64,000 bases of DNA, taken from contig JANQQK010000028.1 in the NCBI GenBank assembly GCA_028289375.1, positions 1 to 64,000 of the forward strand. The letters run 5' to 3'. This DNA comes from Phycisphaerae bacterium. GTDB lineage: Bacteria > Planctomycetota > Phycisphaerae > UBA1845. Shown one piece after another: positions 50,241-59,959 of this stretch. The position numbers were made by a program, and so were the translations under genes. Position 1 is the stretch's first letter, and each line of letters starts with the position of its first letter. The notes under the pieces are model-generated. The model was not told where the DNA came from. It ran no database searches and saw only the letters and a list, made by a program, of their open reading frames with translations.

Positions 50241-52349
50241 ATGAGTAGCAATCCTCAGGGTAGTGCGAGTTCAACAAGTGACGGGCGGGAGAAAACCGCG
50301 ATGCTGGAGGCCATTCACCGCGTGCAGGCAGTCATCGAGTTTGAACTCGACGGCACGATCATCACTGCCAATGAGAATTTCTGCAACGCGGTTGGCTACT
50401 CCCTGGACGAAATCCAAGGTCAACATCACCGGTTGTTCTGCGAGCCGGAGTTCGCCAACTCACCGGAGTACGCCAGTCTCTGGACCAAACTGAAACGCGG
50501 TGAGTTCGTCGCTGGCGAGTTCAAGCGAATCGCAAAGGGTGGAGCGGCCATCTGGATCAACGCCAGCTACAACCCCGTGATGGACGAAAACGGCAAACCG
50601 TACAAGGTTGTGAAGTTTGCCAGCGACATCACGGATTCAGTAAATAAACGGAACGAAGCGCTGATGTTTAAGACGATGTTGGAGAACTCGCCGAGCAACC
50701 TCCTGCTCGCCGATAAGGATCTCAACATCACGTACGCCAACCCGTCGACAGTCAAGAACCTACAGCCATTGGCCCATTTGCTTCCGGTTCCAATCGAGAA
50801 GATCGTTGGAACCAACGTTGACATCTTCCACAAAGATCCATCCTACCAGCGCAGGATTCTATCCGACCCGAGAAACCTGCCGCATCAAGCGAACATCAAG
50901 CTTGGCGACCGCACGCTCGAACTGCTTGTCAACGCCACATACGACACAGAAGGCGAATACGTTGGACCGATGGTCACTTGGTTGGACATTACCGAGAAGT
51001 TGACTGCCGAAATCGAAGCGTCGCAGAAGACCGCTATGATCGAGAACTCGCCGACGAATCTCATCCTGGCGGATAAGGATTTCGTTATTCGATATGTCAA
51101 TCCCGCGACGGTGAAGAATCTCCAGCCATTGGCACACTTGTTGCCTGTCCCGATTGACAAGATCGTTGGATCGAGCATTGACATATTCCACAAGAATCCG
51201 GCACACCAGCGCGGCATCCTCGCTGATCCAAATAACCTCCCGCACAAGGCCGATATCGTTTTGGGTGATCAGACGCTCGAACTGCACGTCAGCCCTATCT
51301 TTGACAAGAATGGCGAATATGTCGGACCAATGGTCAATTGGCAGAACATCACCGACAAGCTCAGGGCGGAGCAGGATTCTCAGGAGATGTCCGAGAAGAT
51401 CGAGCGGGAAGCCAAGGAACTCCAGGACAAGGTCAACAGTCTGCTTGTCAATGTTCAGTCTGCGGCATCCGGCGACTTGACGACGGAAGTCTCAGTCAAG
51501 GGTACTGACGCAGTCGGTCAGCTCGGTGAAGGGCTGGACAAGATGATCGGTTCACTGCGTGAGGTCATCTCTCAGATCATCGAGGCCGCCGAGCAGTTCA
51601 CCGAGGGTGCCCGCGTGGTATCGGAAGGCTCAACGTCCTTGTCAGACGGTGCCCAGACGCAATCTGCCAGCGTTGAGCAAATGACGGCGTCCATCCAGTC
51701 GCTCAGCAGCATGATCAGCGGCGTGGCAGAGAACGCCAAGTCCGCCGACGTGACCGCGCGCGAGACGAGTCAACGCGCCGAAGAGGGCGGAGCTGCCGTC
51801 GACAAGAATGTCGAAGCCATGAAGCTGATCGACAAGTCTTCCGAGCAGATCGGCGAGATCATCAGCGTCATTGGCGAGATCGCGTCGCAGACCAACCTGC
51901 TCGCGCTCAACGCAGCCATCGAAGCTGCCCGCGCCGGTGAGCATGGTCTTGGTTTTGCTGTCGTCGCCGACGAGGTTCGCAAGTTGGCAGAGCGTTCGAG
52001 CGAAGCGGCCAAGGAAATCGCCGCACTCATCAAGGAATCGACACAACGCGTCAAGGAAGGGGCCGAGCTGAGCGAGCAGACCGGCGCTGCCCTGAAGACG
52101 ATCATCGAGGGTGTCGAGGAGACCGCCAAAGGAATCGCCGCGATCGCAGCTGCCACCGAGGAGCAGAGCGCAACGGCGTCCGAGGTCAACATCGGCGTAC
52201 AGAACATCGCTTCGGTCACCGAAAACAATGCATCGGCGTCCGAGGAGATGGCTGGTTCGGCGGAGGAACTCTCCGGTCAGGCCCAGCAACTCAAGGAACT
52301 TGTGTCTGCCTTCAAGATCGATTCGGGCACTGCGTCCGTCTCGAGCTAG
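50241..52349 (+). CDS. Soluble methyl-accepting chemotaxis protein with three PAS domains
   Basis: 702 residues from ATG 50241 (AAGGA seven bases upstream); ATG 50211 is in frame and possible. No membrane helix. PAS 1 (about 20-135: [20 protein letters not shown] and [20 protein letters not shown]), then two near-identical PAS units at 146-265 and 266-385, a HAMP-like segment ([20 protein letters not shown]), and the coiled-coil signalling domain with the hairpin tip [20 protein letters not shown]. Methylation sites Glu/Gln are present on the coils. A cytoplasmic sensor, presumably of a redox or small-molecule signal through haem, flavin or another PAS ligand; no haem-type motif is obvious. 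Confidence 0.93.
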   Translation: MSSNPQGSASSTSDGREKTAMLEAIHRVQAVIEFELDGTIITANENFCNAVGYSLDEIQGQHHRLFCEPEFANSPEYASLWTKLKRGEFVAGEFKRIAKGGAAIWINASYNPVMDENGKPYKVVKFASDITDSVNKRNEALMFKTMLENSPSNLLLADKDLNITYANPSTVKNLQPLAHLLPVPIEKIVGTNVDIFHKDPSYQRRILSDPRNLPHQANIKLGDRTLELLVNATYDTEGEYVGPMVTWLDITEKLTAEIEASQKTAMIENSPTNLILADKDFVIRYVNPATVKNLQPLAHLLPVPIDKIVGSSIDIFHKNPAHQRGILADPNNLPHKADIVLGDQTLELHVSPIFDKNGEYVGPMVNWQNITDKLRAEQDSQEMSEKIEREAKELQDKVNSLLVNVQSAASGDLTTEVSVKGTDAVGQLGEGLDKMIGSLREVISQIIEAAEQFTEGARVVSEGSTSLSDGAQTQSASVEQMTASIQSLSSMISGVAENAKSADVTARETSQRAEEGGAAVDKNVEAMKLIDKSSEQIGEIISVIGEIASQTNLLALNAAIEAARAGEHGLGFAVVADEVRKLAERSSEAAKEIAALIKESTQRVKEGAELSEQTGAALKTIIEGVEETAKGIAAIAAATEEQSATASEVNIGVQNIASVTENNASASEEMAGSAEELSGQAQQLKELVSAFKIDSGTASVSS
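50676..51395 (+). repeat. In-frame 360-bp tandem duplication encoding two PAS units
   Basis: Codons from ATG 50676 ([20 protein letters not shown]) and from ATG 51036 ([20 protein letters not shown]) run in parallel for 120 residues each with no gap. Both contain [25 protein letters not shown] and GEYVGPMV. A recent duplication, since the middle is identical over long stretches. Confidence 0.9.
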
Positions 52350-52372
52350 GCATTGGAAGAACAACTCGGAGT

Positions 52373-52400
52373 GAACCGCCGTCGATTCGGGCGGCGGTTC
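52373..52400 (+). other. Hairpin between the MCP and cheR genes
   Basis: GAACCGCCG / CGGCGGTTC with a ten-base loop; the following bases (ATTCCC) do not form a T-run. Possibly a partial terminator or mRNA-processing stem that sets the ratio of receptor to Che proteins. Confidence 0.4.
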
Positions 52401-52426
52401 ATTCCCATCATGACAGATAGGCAACC

Positions 52427-53305
52427 ATGAACCTGCTCAAGCTCACGAACGAAGAGTTTCAGAAGATGGCGGCCCTGGTCTACGACCGCACGGGCATCCA
52501 CCTTCCGATCGAGAAGCTCAGCCTGCTGAGCAATCGCCTGCGGAAGCGACTCAAAGCACTGGAGCTTGAAAGCTTCGCCGCCTACTACGATCTATTGCTC
52601 GACAAGAAGGGTTGCGAGGAGGAACTGCCGCACTTTCTCTCGGCGGTGACCACCAACGAAACCTACTTCTTCCGCAACGAGCAGCTTTGGAACTTCATCG
52701 GCGGCGACTTCATCAAGCACATCGTGGAATCGAAGAAGGCCGGCAACAAGACCGTCCGCGTGTGGAGCGCTGCGAGCAGCAGTGGTGAAGAGGCATACAC
52801 TACCTCGATCGTTCTCCGCGAGCACCTTCCGAATTTCGCGACGTGGAACGTTACGATCATCGGCAGCGACATCAGCAGCCGCGTCCTCGAGAAGGCGCGC
52901 GGCGGCGTCTACGATGCCTACGCCGTCTCACGCATGCCGCCGGCACTGCTGAAGAAGTGGTTCAAGAGCGACGCCAATACCCACACGATCCGCGACGAAA
53001 TCAAAAAGCTCGTTCGTTTCCAGCACCACAATCTCCGAGACCCGTTCCCCAACGGGCGGTTCGATCTGGTGTTCCTGCGAAACGTCCTGATGTATTTCGA
53101 TCTCGACATGAAGAAACGGGTCATCAAACACGTTAGTGACGCGCTCACGCCCGGCGGGCACTTGATCGTCGGCGACGTTGACCCCATTCGCACGATCCCG
53201 GAACTCAGCGCGGCCAACCCGTGTGAGTACCAGCGCCCCGGTGTCTACCGAAAACCCGGTGGCAAGGTCGCAAACATCGGCAACCAACGGATGGCCACCA
53301 CATGA
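52427..53305 (+). CDS. cheR: CheR methyltransferase
   Basis: 292 residues. N-terminal helical domain (EEFQKMAALVYDRTGIHLPI, LSLLSNRLRKRLKALELESF) and the SAM domain with VWSAASSSGEEAYTTSIVL, IIGSDISSRVLEKARGGVYD and FDLVFLRNVLMYFDLDMKKR, the CheR signature. Uses SAM to methylate glutamates on the MCP. Its stop overlaps the start of cheA by four bases. Confidence 0.95.
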   Translation: MNLLKLTNEEFQKMAALVYDRTGIHLPIEKLSLLSNRLRKRLKALELESFAAYYDLLLDKKGCEEELPHFLSAVTTNETYFFRNEQLWNFIGGDFIKHIVESKKAGNKTVRVWSAASSSGEEAYTTSIVLREHLPNFATWNVTIIGSDISSRVLEKARGGVYDAYAVSRMPPALLKKWFKSDANTHTIRDEIKKLVRFQHHNLRDPFPNGRFDLVFLRNVLMYFDLDMKKRVIKHVSDALTPGGHLIVGDVDPIRTIPELSAANPCEYQRPGVYRKPGGKVANIGNQRMATT

Positions 53306-56301
53306 GCGATTTCATCACGGTCACCCCGGAACTGATGGCTGGCTTCCTCGACGAAGCCCCGGAATACCTGTCGATTCTTGACGAAGGTCTGATGGCGTTC
53401 GAGCAGGTCGCCGGTGACGGCGGAGTTCTATCGCTCGACGATCCTGCCGACCAGGAACGCATGAACGAGATGTTCCGGGCTGCCCACAGTCTCAAGGGAC
53501 TCGCCGCAGCGCTCGGTTTCGACAAGATTCGCGATCTGACGCACTTGATGGAGACGCTGTTCGATCAGATCCGAATGCATCAGCGCGATCTCGATCCCAC
53601 CGCCATCGAAACGCTCTTCAAGGTCTTTGACAATCTGCGCGACCTCGTCGCCGAATTGACCAGCGAAACTGACGAGCCGGTCACGATCGACGAAGCCATC
53701 ACCGCACTCGAAGCCATTCTCAAGACACCGACCAAGGCCGAACAGGCAGAATCACCTGCCGCCGCAGCGCCGCCCGATCCGACTGCTACATCCGCGCAGC
53801 CGGCCGCCGAGCCGCAATCGTCGCCGACCGATCTCCCCGTCGCCGACGAAAATCAGAAGATCCTGCAGGATGATCCTGAGCTTGCCAAGCTCTTCGTCGA
53901 GTCCACCATTGAAACGCTCGACGATCTCAATCAAGGCTTGCTCAAACTCGAAGAATCGCCCGAGAATATTGAGGTCCTCAACGAGATTTTCCGGTGCGCC
54001 CACAACGTGAAGGGTGCCTGCGGGGCAGCTGGATTCCCAGGCCCACATCAACTCACGCACGACATGGAAACCGTTCTCGATCGCCTGCGCAATGAGCAGT
54101 TGCAGATCGAAGACTCGCTCATGAATGCGCTGTTCAGCAGCGTGGACAAACTGCGGGCATGCGTCGAGAGCATGAAGACCGGCGGATTCGGAGACGTCGA
54201 CTTCGCCGATGGCGACTCCCCATTCTCGAACTGGCTCGAGAGCGACAAGAACCAGACGTCCGCAGGTCAACCTACTGACACACCGACTGCGTCCGCTGAT
54301 GCGTCCCTTGATGAGGACGTTCTCGCCGTACGCGTGGAGTTCCCAGATGACTTCCTCGAATCCGAGATTCAGTCTTACCTTATCCACAACAAGCTCAAAG
54401 ACTGCGGCAATGTTGTCAATGTCGATCCCGACCTCGACAGCCTCGACGGCAACGGAACCATCGAGAACATCACGTTCTCCGTTCAGTCCGACATCAACGC
54501 CGAGGAAATCAAGAAGCTTGTCGAGGCGTTCAATGTAAAATCCGTCACGGTCACGGGTGGAGGGGACGACAGCGAGCAACCACAAGCTGAATCCTCCGCA
54601 CAGCCCGAGCAATCCGTCGCGGAGACACAAGCAGAATCGGCACGTGTCGCGACACCCGAGTCAACAGCAGCGTCAGCCACGCCTGCTGCAAGCAGTGGCC
54701 CTGCCGTGCAGAAACCTGAACCGGCACCGCAGCAACCGGCGAAACCAGCCGCCAGCAAGCCACAGGCAACAGCCAAACCACAGGCACCGGCCAAGCAACA
54801 ATCCACGGCCAAAGCGCCAGCCGCCAAACCGAGCGAGACCATCCGCGTCGACCTCGACCGTCTCGATCAACTCATGAACCTCGGCGGCGAACTTGTTATC
54901 AACAAGGCCCGATTCGTTCAGGTTCACGCACAGTTGGAATCCGTCTTCGCCAGCAAGAACCTCGGCTACCTCGTTGATGACATGTCCGAACGGTTTAACA
55001 AGCTCACCGACAAAGTCGCCGGTTCGGAAGAGAACGGCGTCCAACTGTCAACAGGCAAGGACCTTGCCGATACAGCCCATCAGCTTTCAGACGACTTTGA
55101 ACAGGTCAAGCTCCTGCTCAACCGCGTCCACGAATCGCGGTCTGCCATGAACGTCTTCTCCGAGGCGCTCCACAGCCTCAACCTCATCTCCGAGGGCATT
55201 CAGAAGCGCATCATGGAAACGCGCATGGTCTCCATCGGCCCACTCTTCCACCGTTTCCGCCGCGTCGTTCGCGACATCGCCAAAGCAACGAACAAACGCG
55301 TCGAGCTGGTCCTGCACGGTGAGGCCACCGAGCTTGACAAGCGCATGATCGACGAACTCGGTGATCCGATCACCCACATGGTCCGCAACAGCGTTGACCA
55401 CGGCATCGAGTCGCCCGAAGAACGCATCGCCGCCGGCAAGCCACCCGTGGCCACCGTCGAACTCGATGCGTACCACCGTGGACGTCACATCTGCATCGAA
55501 ATTCGCGACGACGGGAAGGGCGTCGACGTCGAGCGCGTCAAACAGAAGATCATCGACCGCGAGATGGCCACCGCCAAGCAGGTCGAGCAGATGACCCACA
55601 AGGAGATCGTCCAGCATATTTTCAAACCTGGTTTCTCCACCGCCGAACAGGTCACTGATCTCTCCGGGCGCGGCATGGGCATGGACATCGTCCAGAGCAA
55701 GATCGACACGATCAATGGTTCGGTCGACGTCGACAGCGAACCAGGTCAGGGCACGACCGTCACCATCCAACTGCCCCTGACACTCGCCATCATCAACGCA
55801 CTGCTCTGCCGCATTGGTGAAGGTACCTACGCCGTCCCACTCGAGATGGTGGCTGAGATCCTCACGGTTCGAAATGAGGACATTCAGCACGTTCAAAAGA
55901 GCAAGGTCATTGTCGTTCGCGATCGCGTCATCCCGCTCGCACGTATCGAGCACATTTTCGATACCGGTCACGAGGAACTGACCACCGACCAGAGCGACGC
56001 CAGCGACATGACGGTCATCGTCCTTTCCTTCCAGAACGAAGTCCTCGGCCTGATCGTCGACGACCTCATCGGGCAGGAAGATGTCGTGATCAAGAACCTC
56101 GCTGCCAACTTCCGAAACGTCGACGGCATCGCAGGCGCGTCGATCATGGGTGATGGCTCCGTATCCCTCATCCTCGATGTCGCTGCCACGATGCAGATGT
56201 ACGTCACACGCGAACAGCAACGCCGCGAAGCAGACGGCGGTGTTGAACACGTGGACGCCGAACCCGAACCAGAAATGGCAGGTACCGCGACATCATGTTG
56301 A
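53302..56301 (+). CDS. cheA: CheA histidine kinase with two HPt domains
   Basis: 999 residues, longer than usual (about 650-700). HPt 1 (7-110) with His62 in RAAHSLKGLAAALGF; HPt 2 (190-295) with His234 in RCAHNVKGACGAAGF; a P2-like alpha+beta segment (338-420); an Ala/Pro/Gln-rich linker; dimerisation domain from about 513 (VDLDRLDQLMNLGGELVINK); HATPase with N box HMVRNSVDHGIE (about 691), G1 IEIRDDGKGVD and G2 GRGMGMDIV; and the CheW-like P5 domain (833-975). Both HPt histidines are intact, so either or both could be phosphorylated and feed CheY, CheB or another receiver. Coupled to cheR and the cheC gene by overlaps. Confidence 0.95.
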   Translation: MSDFITVTPELMAGFLDEAPEYLSILDEGLMAFEQVAGDGGVLSLDDPADQERMNEMFRAAHSLKGLAAALGFDKIRDLTHLMETLFDQIRMHQRDLDPTAIETLFKVFDNLRDLVAELTSETDEPVTIDEAITALEAILKTPTKAEQAESPAAAAPPDPTATSAQPAAEPQSSPTDLPVADENQKILQDDPELAKLFVESTIETLDDLNQGLLKLEESPENIEVLNEIFRCAHNVKGACGAAGFPGPHQLTHDMETVLDRLRNEQLQIEDSLMNALFSSVDKLRACVESMKTGGFGDVDFADGDSPFSNWLESDKNQTSAGQPTDTPTASADASLDEDVLAVRVEFPDDFLESEIQSYLIHNKLKDCGNVVNVDPDLDSLDGNGTIENITFSVQSDINAEEIKKLVEAFNVKSVTVTGGGDDSEQPQAESSAQPEQSVAETQAESARVATPESTAASATPAASSGPAVQKPEPAPQQPAKPAASKPQATAKPQAPAKQQSTAKAPAAKPSETIRVDLDRLDQLMNLGGELVINKARFVQVHAQLESVFASKNLGYLVDDMSERFNKLTDKVAGSEENGVQLSTGKDLADTAHQLSDDFEQVKLLLNRVHESRSAMNVFSEALHSLNLISEGIQKRIMETRMVSIGPLFHRFRRVVRDIAKATNKRVELVLHGEATELDKRMIDELGDPITHMVRNSVDHGIESPEERIAAGKPPVATVELDAYHRGRHICIEIRDDGKGVDVERVKQKIIDREMATAKQVEQMTHKEIVQHIFKPGFSTAEQVTDLSGRGMGMDIVQSKIDTINGSVDVDSEPGQGTTVTIQLPLTLAIINALLCRIGEGTYAVPLEMVAEILTVRNEDIQHVQKSKVIVVRDRVIPLARIEHIFDTGHEELTTDQSDASDMTVIVLSFQNEVLGLIVDDLIGQEDVVIKNLAANFRNVDGIAGASIMGDGSVSLILDVAATMQMYVTREQQRREADGGVEHVDAEPEPEMAGTATSC

Positions 56302-57482
56302 CAGACACCAATCAGGAACTCGCCGAGTCGCTGCGAACGATCACCATCAACAGCGCCTACAACGCTTCGCGCGCGCTGTCCAAGTGGTTCCGCCACGGCG
56401 TGCGACTCAACTGCGACGGGCTTGAGTCCATCACGATCAACGACGCCGCGAGCTTCGTCGCCAACCCCGACGAGCCGCTCGCCGCCGTCCTCATGCCACT
56501 CGACGGCGACGTCGGCGGTCACATTCTCCTCGCATTCCCGGAGGAGACCGCCCTGCGTCTCTGCGACATCATGATCGGCGCACCGGAAGGCACGACCACG
56601 CAGTTCACCGAACTCGAACAGTCCGCGCTGCAGGAAACCGGAAACATCGTCGGAAGCGCGTTTGCCAACAGCCTCGCCACATGGCTCAAGACCGACATCA
56701 GCCCCGCTGCTCCGACATTCGCCTACGACCTCGGCGGTGCCATCATTCAACCGCTTCTCGCATCGCAGGCCGAATTTGCTGACAGCGTTCTCGTTTCCCG
56801 AACCAACTTCGAATTCGACAAGAAGCACCTCGACTGGGTGTTTCTGCTGCTGCCGTCACGGGAAGCGCTTGACGTCATGCAGCAACAAAGTGAAGGCGAT
56901 CACGTCAAAGAGAAGGCACTGCACACCATCGCCATCAACGGCGCATTCGAGGCTTCCCGCGCCATGTCAAAGTGGCTCAAACGCGGCGTGCGCCTCAGCA
57001 CCGAAGGATTTGAACGACGACCACTCAAGGACGTCTGCCCGCCCGATCAGTCGACCGAACCCGTCGTGGCCATGCACACCGCCCTCACCGAGCAGATGGG
57101 CGGCCACGCCATGATGATGTTATCCATGGAAACAGCGTACCGCCTCGTCGACGTGCTCATCGGCCAACCGCCGGGCACGACGACCCAACTCGACGATATG
57201 GCGCAATCATGCCTGCAGGAAACGGGCAACATCATCAGCAGCAGCTTCATCAACAGTTGGGCAAAATGGCTGGAAATCACCGCCGAACCCGGCGCGCCGC
57301 GCGTTCTGGTCGATCATCGCGAATCGATCCTGCCGTCAATCCTCGTCGAGCAGGCATTGGCGGGGGACGAAGTCTTCCTCGCCAAGACCGAGTTCAACGT
57401 CGACGGTCAGTGGCTGGAGTGGGAATTCTATCTGATACCGGCACCGGCTTCCCTTCGGTTCATCGAAGCCGCGTGCAGCTGA
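56295..57482 (+). CDS. cheC: Double CheC-type phosphatase (two fused CheC units)
   Basis: 395 residues; ATG 56295 overlaps the cheA stop. Two similar halves of about 200 residues. Half 1: TITINSAYNASRALSKWFRH, GGHILLAFPEETALRLCDIM, LQETGNIVGSAFANSLATWL. Half 2: TIAINGAFEASRAMSKWLKR, GGHAMMMLSMETAYRLVDVL, LQETGNIISSSFINSWAKWL. Each half keeps one ExxN catalytic helix (QETGN); the other helix of a normal CheC (also ExxN) has lost its Glu/Asn pair. A single CheC is about 200 residues, so this is a duplication-fusion. CheC removes phosphate from CheY-P and is activated by CheD, encoded next. Confidence 0.85.
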   Translation: MLTDTNQELAESLRTITINSAYNASRALSKWFRHGVRLNCDGLESITINDAASFVANPDEPLAAVLMPLDGDVGGHILLAFPEETALRLCDIMIGAPEGTTTQFTELEQSALQETGNIVGSAFANSLATWLKTDISPAAPTFAYDLGGAIIQPLLASQAEFADSVLVSRTNFEFDKKHLDWVFLLLPSREALDVMQQQSEGDHVKEKALHTIAINGAFEASRAMSKWLKRGVRLSTEGFERRPLKDVCPPDQSTEPVVAMHTALTEQMGGHAMMMLSMETAYRLVDVLIGQPPGTTTQLDDMAQSCLQETGNIISSSFINSWAKWLEITAEPGAPRVLVDHRESILPSILVEQALAGDEVFLAKTEFNVDGQWLEWEFYLIPAPASLRFIEAACS

Positions 57483-57492
57483 GGATTGGTTG

Positions 57493-57960
57493 ATGTCTGA
57501 AACGCATTCAATTGGTATTGCCGATCTCAAGGTGATCTCGCACCCCGACAAGGTGCGCACGACCCTTGGTTCATGCATTGGCGTTGCCCTGTACGACCGT
57601 GTCTGCAAGAAGGGCGGAATGGCCCACGTCATGCTCCCATCGTCGCAAGGATGTCATGGTGACAAGGGCAAATTCGCCGACACCGCCGTCGATTGGCTTG
57701 TCAACGAGGTCCTCGCTGCGGGCTGTGATCCCAAGCGACTCTCCGCCAAGATCGCTGGCGGCGCGTCCATGTTCGGACCAACCGCCGACAACGGTCTCGG
57801 CGAAAGAAACGCCGTCGCCGTCAAAGAAAGACTCAGAAAGCACAACGTTCGCTTGGTGGCTGAGCACATCGGCGGACAAAAGGGAAGACGCATGATGCTC
57901 TCCCCCAACACCGGAGAGGTGCAGGTTCAGATCATCGGTGAGGAACCCTGCCTGATCTGA
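57493..57960 (+). CDS. cheD: CheD receptor glutamine deamidase
   Basis: 155 residues from ATG 57493. Cys28 in TTLGSCIGVALYD and His45 in KGGMAHVMLPS are the catalytic dyad and fall at almost the same positions as Cys27/His44 of Thermotoga CheD. AKIAGGASMFGPTADNGLGE and GQKGRRMMLSPNTGEVQV complete the fold. Deamidates receptor glutamines and binds CheC. Ten bases after the double-CheC gene. Confidence 0.95.
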   Translation: MSETHSIGIADLKVISHPDKVRTTLGSCIGVALYDRVCKKGGMAHVMLPSSQGCHGDKGKFADTAVDWLVNEVLAAGCDPKRLSAKIAGGASMFGPTADNGLGERNAVAVKERLRKHNVRLVAEHIGGQKGRRMMLSPNTGEVQVQIIGEEPCLI

Positions 57961-58000
57961 CGTCAGCTAAACCGCAAGGCCGCTGCCAAAGGAGATAACC

Positions 58001-58366
58001 GTGTCATCACGTGTACTGGTCGTCGACGATGCCGTCTTCATGAGGCATCTTATCAAGAACATCATCACCGGCATGGGCCATGAAGTCATCGGCGAAGCCG
58101 CCGACGGCGAACAGGCCTGCGAGCAGTATGAACAACTTAAACCCGATCTCGTCACGCTCGACCTCGTCATGCCCAACAAGGGCGGACTCGACGCCCTCAA
58201 GGATATCCGCGCCAAGGATCCACAGGCCAAGGTCATCGTGATCTCCGCCATCGACCAGCGACAACCGCTCATGGACGCCCTCAAACTCGGCGCCGCCGAC
58301 TACGTTGTGAAACCGTTTGAACAGGACCGTGTCCAGGAAGCGATAGGCCGCGTTATCGCGGGATAG
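58001..58366 (+). CDS. cheY: CheY single-domain response regulator
   Basis: 121 residues from GTG 58001, with AAAGGAG eight bases upstream. Receiver hallmarks: VLVVDDAVFMRHLIKNI, acceptor Asp54 in DLVTLDLVMPNKGG, Ser/Thr in VIVISAIDQRQPL, Lys in ADYVVKPFEQDRV. Output partner of CheA; with no flagellar switch gene in view the target could be a type IV pilus or another effector. Its last 14 bases overlap the convergent cheB. Confidence 0.95.
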   Translation: MSSRVLVVDDAVFMRHLIKNIITGMGHEVIGEAADGEQACEQYEQLKPDLVTLDLVMPNKGGLDALKDIRAKDPQAKVIVISAIDQRQPLMDALKLGAADYVVKPFEQDRVQEAIGRVIAG

Positions 58367-59411
58367 CCGCCAACGCGTCGAATCCCGACGTGATCGAAGA
58401 TGGAATATCACCCAGACTTGAAACGCAATCCACGCAACCTGTCTCAAAGGCCGCTTTCGGCATGCCATACACGATGCTCGTCTCACGATCCTGAGACACC
58501 GTGTATGCCCCTTTCTCCTTCAGAATCTTGATCCCCGCCGAACCGTCGAAACCCATACCCGTCATCACCACCGCGACCGAACGATCTCCCGCCGCGCCCG
58601 CCACCGACTCAAACAGCACGTCCACCGAAGGCCGAAAGCCCGCGACCTTCGGGCCATCGTCGAGCGTTGCCAACAGCTTCTGCCCCTGACGCATCACGCG
58701 CAGATGGCGGTCTCCCGGCGCGATCAGAATCTGCCCCGGCACGATATGGTCATTGATCGCCGCCATTTTCACCGCCATCTGGCAAACTTCGTTTAGGCGC
58801 TTTGCAAAGGATGGCACGAAATCCGCCGGCATATGCTGCGTGATGACGATCGGTGGAAACGTCGGCGGAAACGCCGGCAACAGTTCATGCAACGTCGCCG
58901 GACCTCCCGCGCTGATCCCAATCGCCACCAGGATGTCCTTCGGATAAGCAGACGCCGCCTTCACGCGCTGCGAAACCTTGGGCCGATCACTCAGTGTCGA
59001 ACGATTGCTCTCCGCCGCAGTACGCACTGCCCGGACCACCGATTCGCGAAATCTCCCCAGCGTCGCAGACTTCTCGCCAAGCGGTTTCGCCACGTAGTCA
59101 ACCGCGCCAAGCTCCAGCGCTTTCAGCGTTGCTTCCGCCCCAGCCTGTGTCTTCGTCGACACCATGACAATCGGCAGCGGATGGCCCTTCATGACCTCTT
59201 CGAGCACACCAAGACCATCAAGTCCCGGCATCTCAACATCCAGCGTCACCACGTCCGGTTTGAGCTCATCAATCTTCTTCAGGCCCTCGCGACCATTCTG
59301 CGCCGTCCCGATCACCTCGATCCCCTCGGCCTTCTCCATTGCACTGCGCAGCATGCTTCGCATGAACACGGAATCGTCAACGATCAAAACACGGATCACG
59401 GATGAACTCAT
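58353..59411 (-). CDS. cheB: CheB receptor methylesterase
   Basis: 352 residues from ATG 59411. Receiver domain with Asp58 (DVVTLDVEMPGLDGLGVL), linker, and methylesterase domain: VAIGISAGGPATLHELLPAF (nucleophile Ser), PIVITQHMPADFVPSFAKRL (His) and VVMTGMGFDGSAGIKILKEK (Asp). The usual AST-GG around the Ser is IS-AGG. Removes methyl groups added by CheR when phosphorylated by CheA. It is the only che gene on the opposite strand, read convergently into cheY. Confidence 0.95.
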   Translation of the reverse strand: MSSSVIRVLIVDDSVFMRSMLRSAMEKAEGIEVIGTAQNGREGLKKIDELKPDVVTLDVEMPGLDGLGVLEEVMKGHPLPIVMVSTKTQAGAEATLKALELGAVDYVAKPLGEKSATLGRFRESVVRAVRTAAESNRSTLSDRPKVSQRVKAASAYPKDILVAIGISAGGPATLHELLPAFPPTFPPIVITQHMPADFVPSFAKRLNEVCQMAVKMAAINDHIVPGQILIAPGDRHLRVMRQGQKLLATLDDGPKVAGFRPSVDVLFESVAGAAGDRSVAVVMTGMGFDGSAGIKILKEKGAYTVSQDRETSIVYGMPKAAFETGCVDCVSSLGDIPSSITSGFDALAAIPR

Positions 59412-59959
59412 GGCTACCAACTTCCAGTTTCAGAAATTCTCAACGCCACAACCATGGCGGACGTTACAGGCATATCGTGATAATCCATTCCAAAACTGAT
59501 GCGAAAGTCAGCAAAAAGACAAACCCAATCCCGCGAGACGGACTCTCCAGGCGCAAAGTGCAGCCAAGCGGCACATACCGCTTCGAACGCGCGATTCTCA
59601 ACTCAAAAAGCCCCTAACGTGCGCCCGTCAGCAACCAGAGAATCCTGGGCCATTCAGCAAATGTCCGCTGTGTCGATGACGCAACCCATCGAGCAACCTC
59701 GTCCGCACGCGGTTCTCAGCGTTTGCAAGCTCAATTGATCAGCGGGCGCACAATCGACATTTGTACGCGCTGGCCTTCGATTCTGTTACGAATGTGCGGG
59801 TCACCGCGTCCAGCAGACATGAGAATCACGCAAATTTCATCCGATATTCTTGATTCCCGGCTGTCATTCTGGAATACTCAATGGGGAACGTGGGGCCGCC
59901 GCCAAACGCGTGGCCGCCGAAACAACATGAAACGGGGAAGCCACGGAAGGAAGCCGACC
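59412..59959. other. Gene-free region between cheB and the dockerin gene
   Basis: About 550 bases. The open frame from 59723 runs into the dockerin gene but its first 79 codons show no protein-like composition. I see no riboswitch or clear promoter pair; GGCCGCCGCCAAACGCGTGGCC at about 59896-59917 can form a short stem just before the gene. Confidence 0.4.

Noticed and set aside
59820..59959. Cyclic-di-GMP or other riboswitch before the dockerin gene
   Set aside because: Only a short GC stem is visible; the conserved GEMM core bases are not there.
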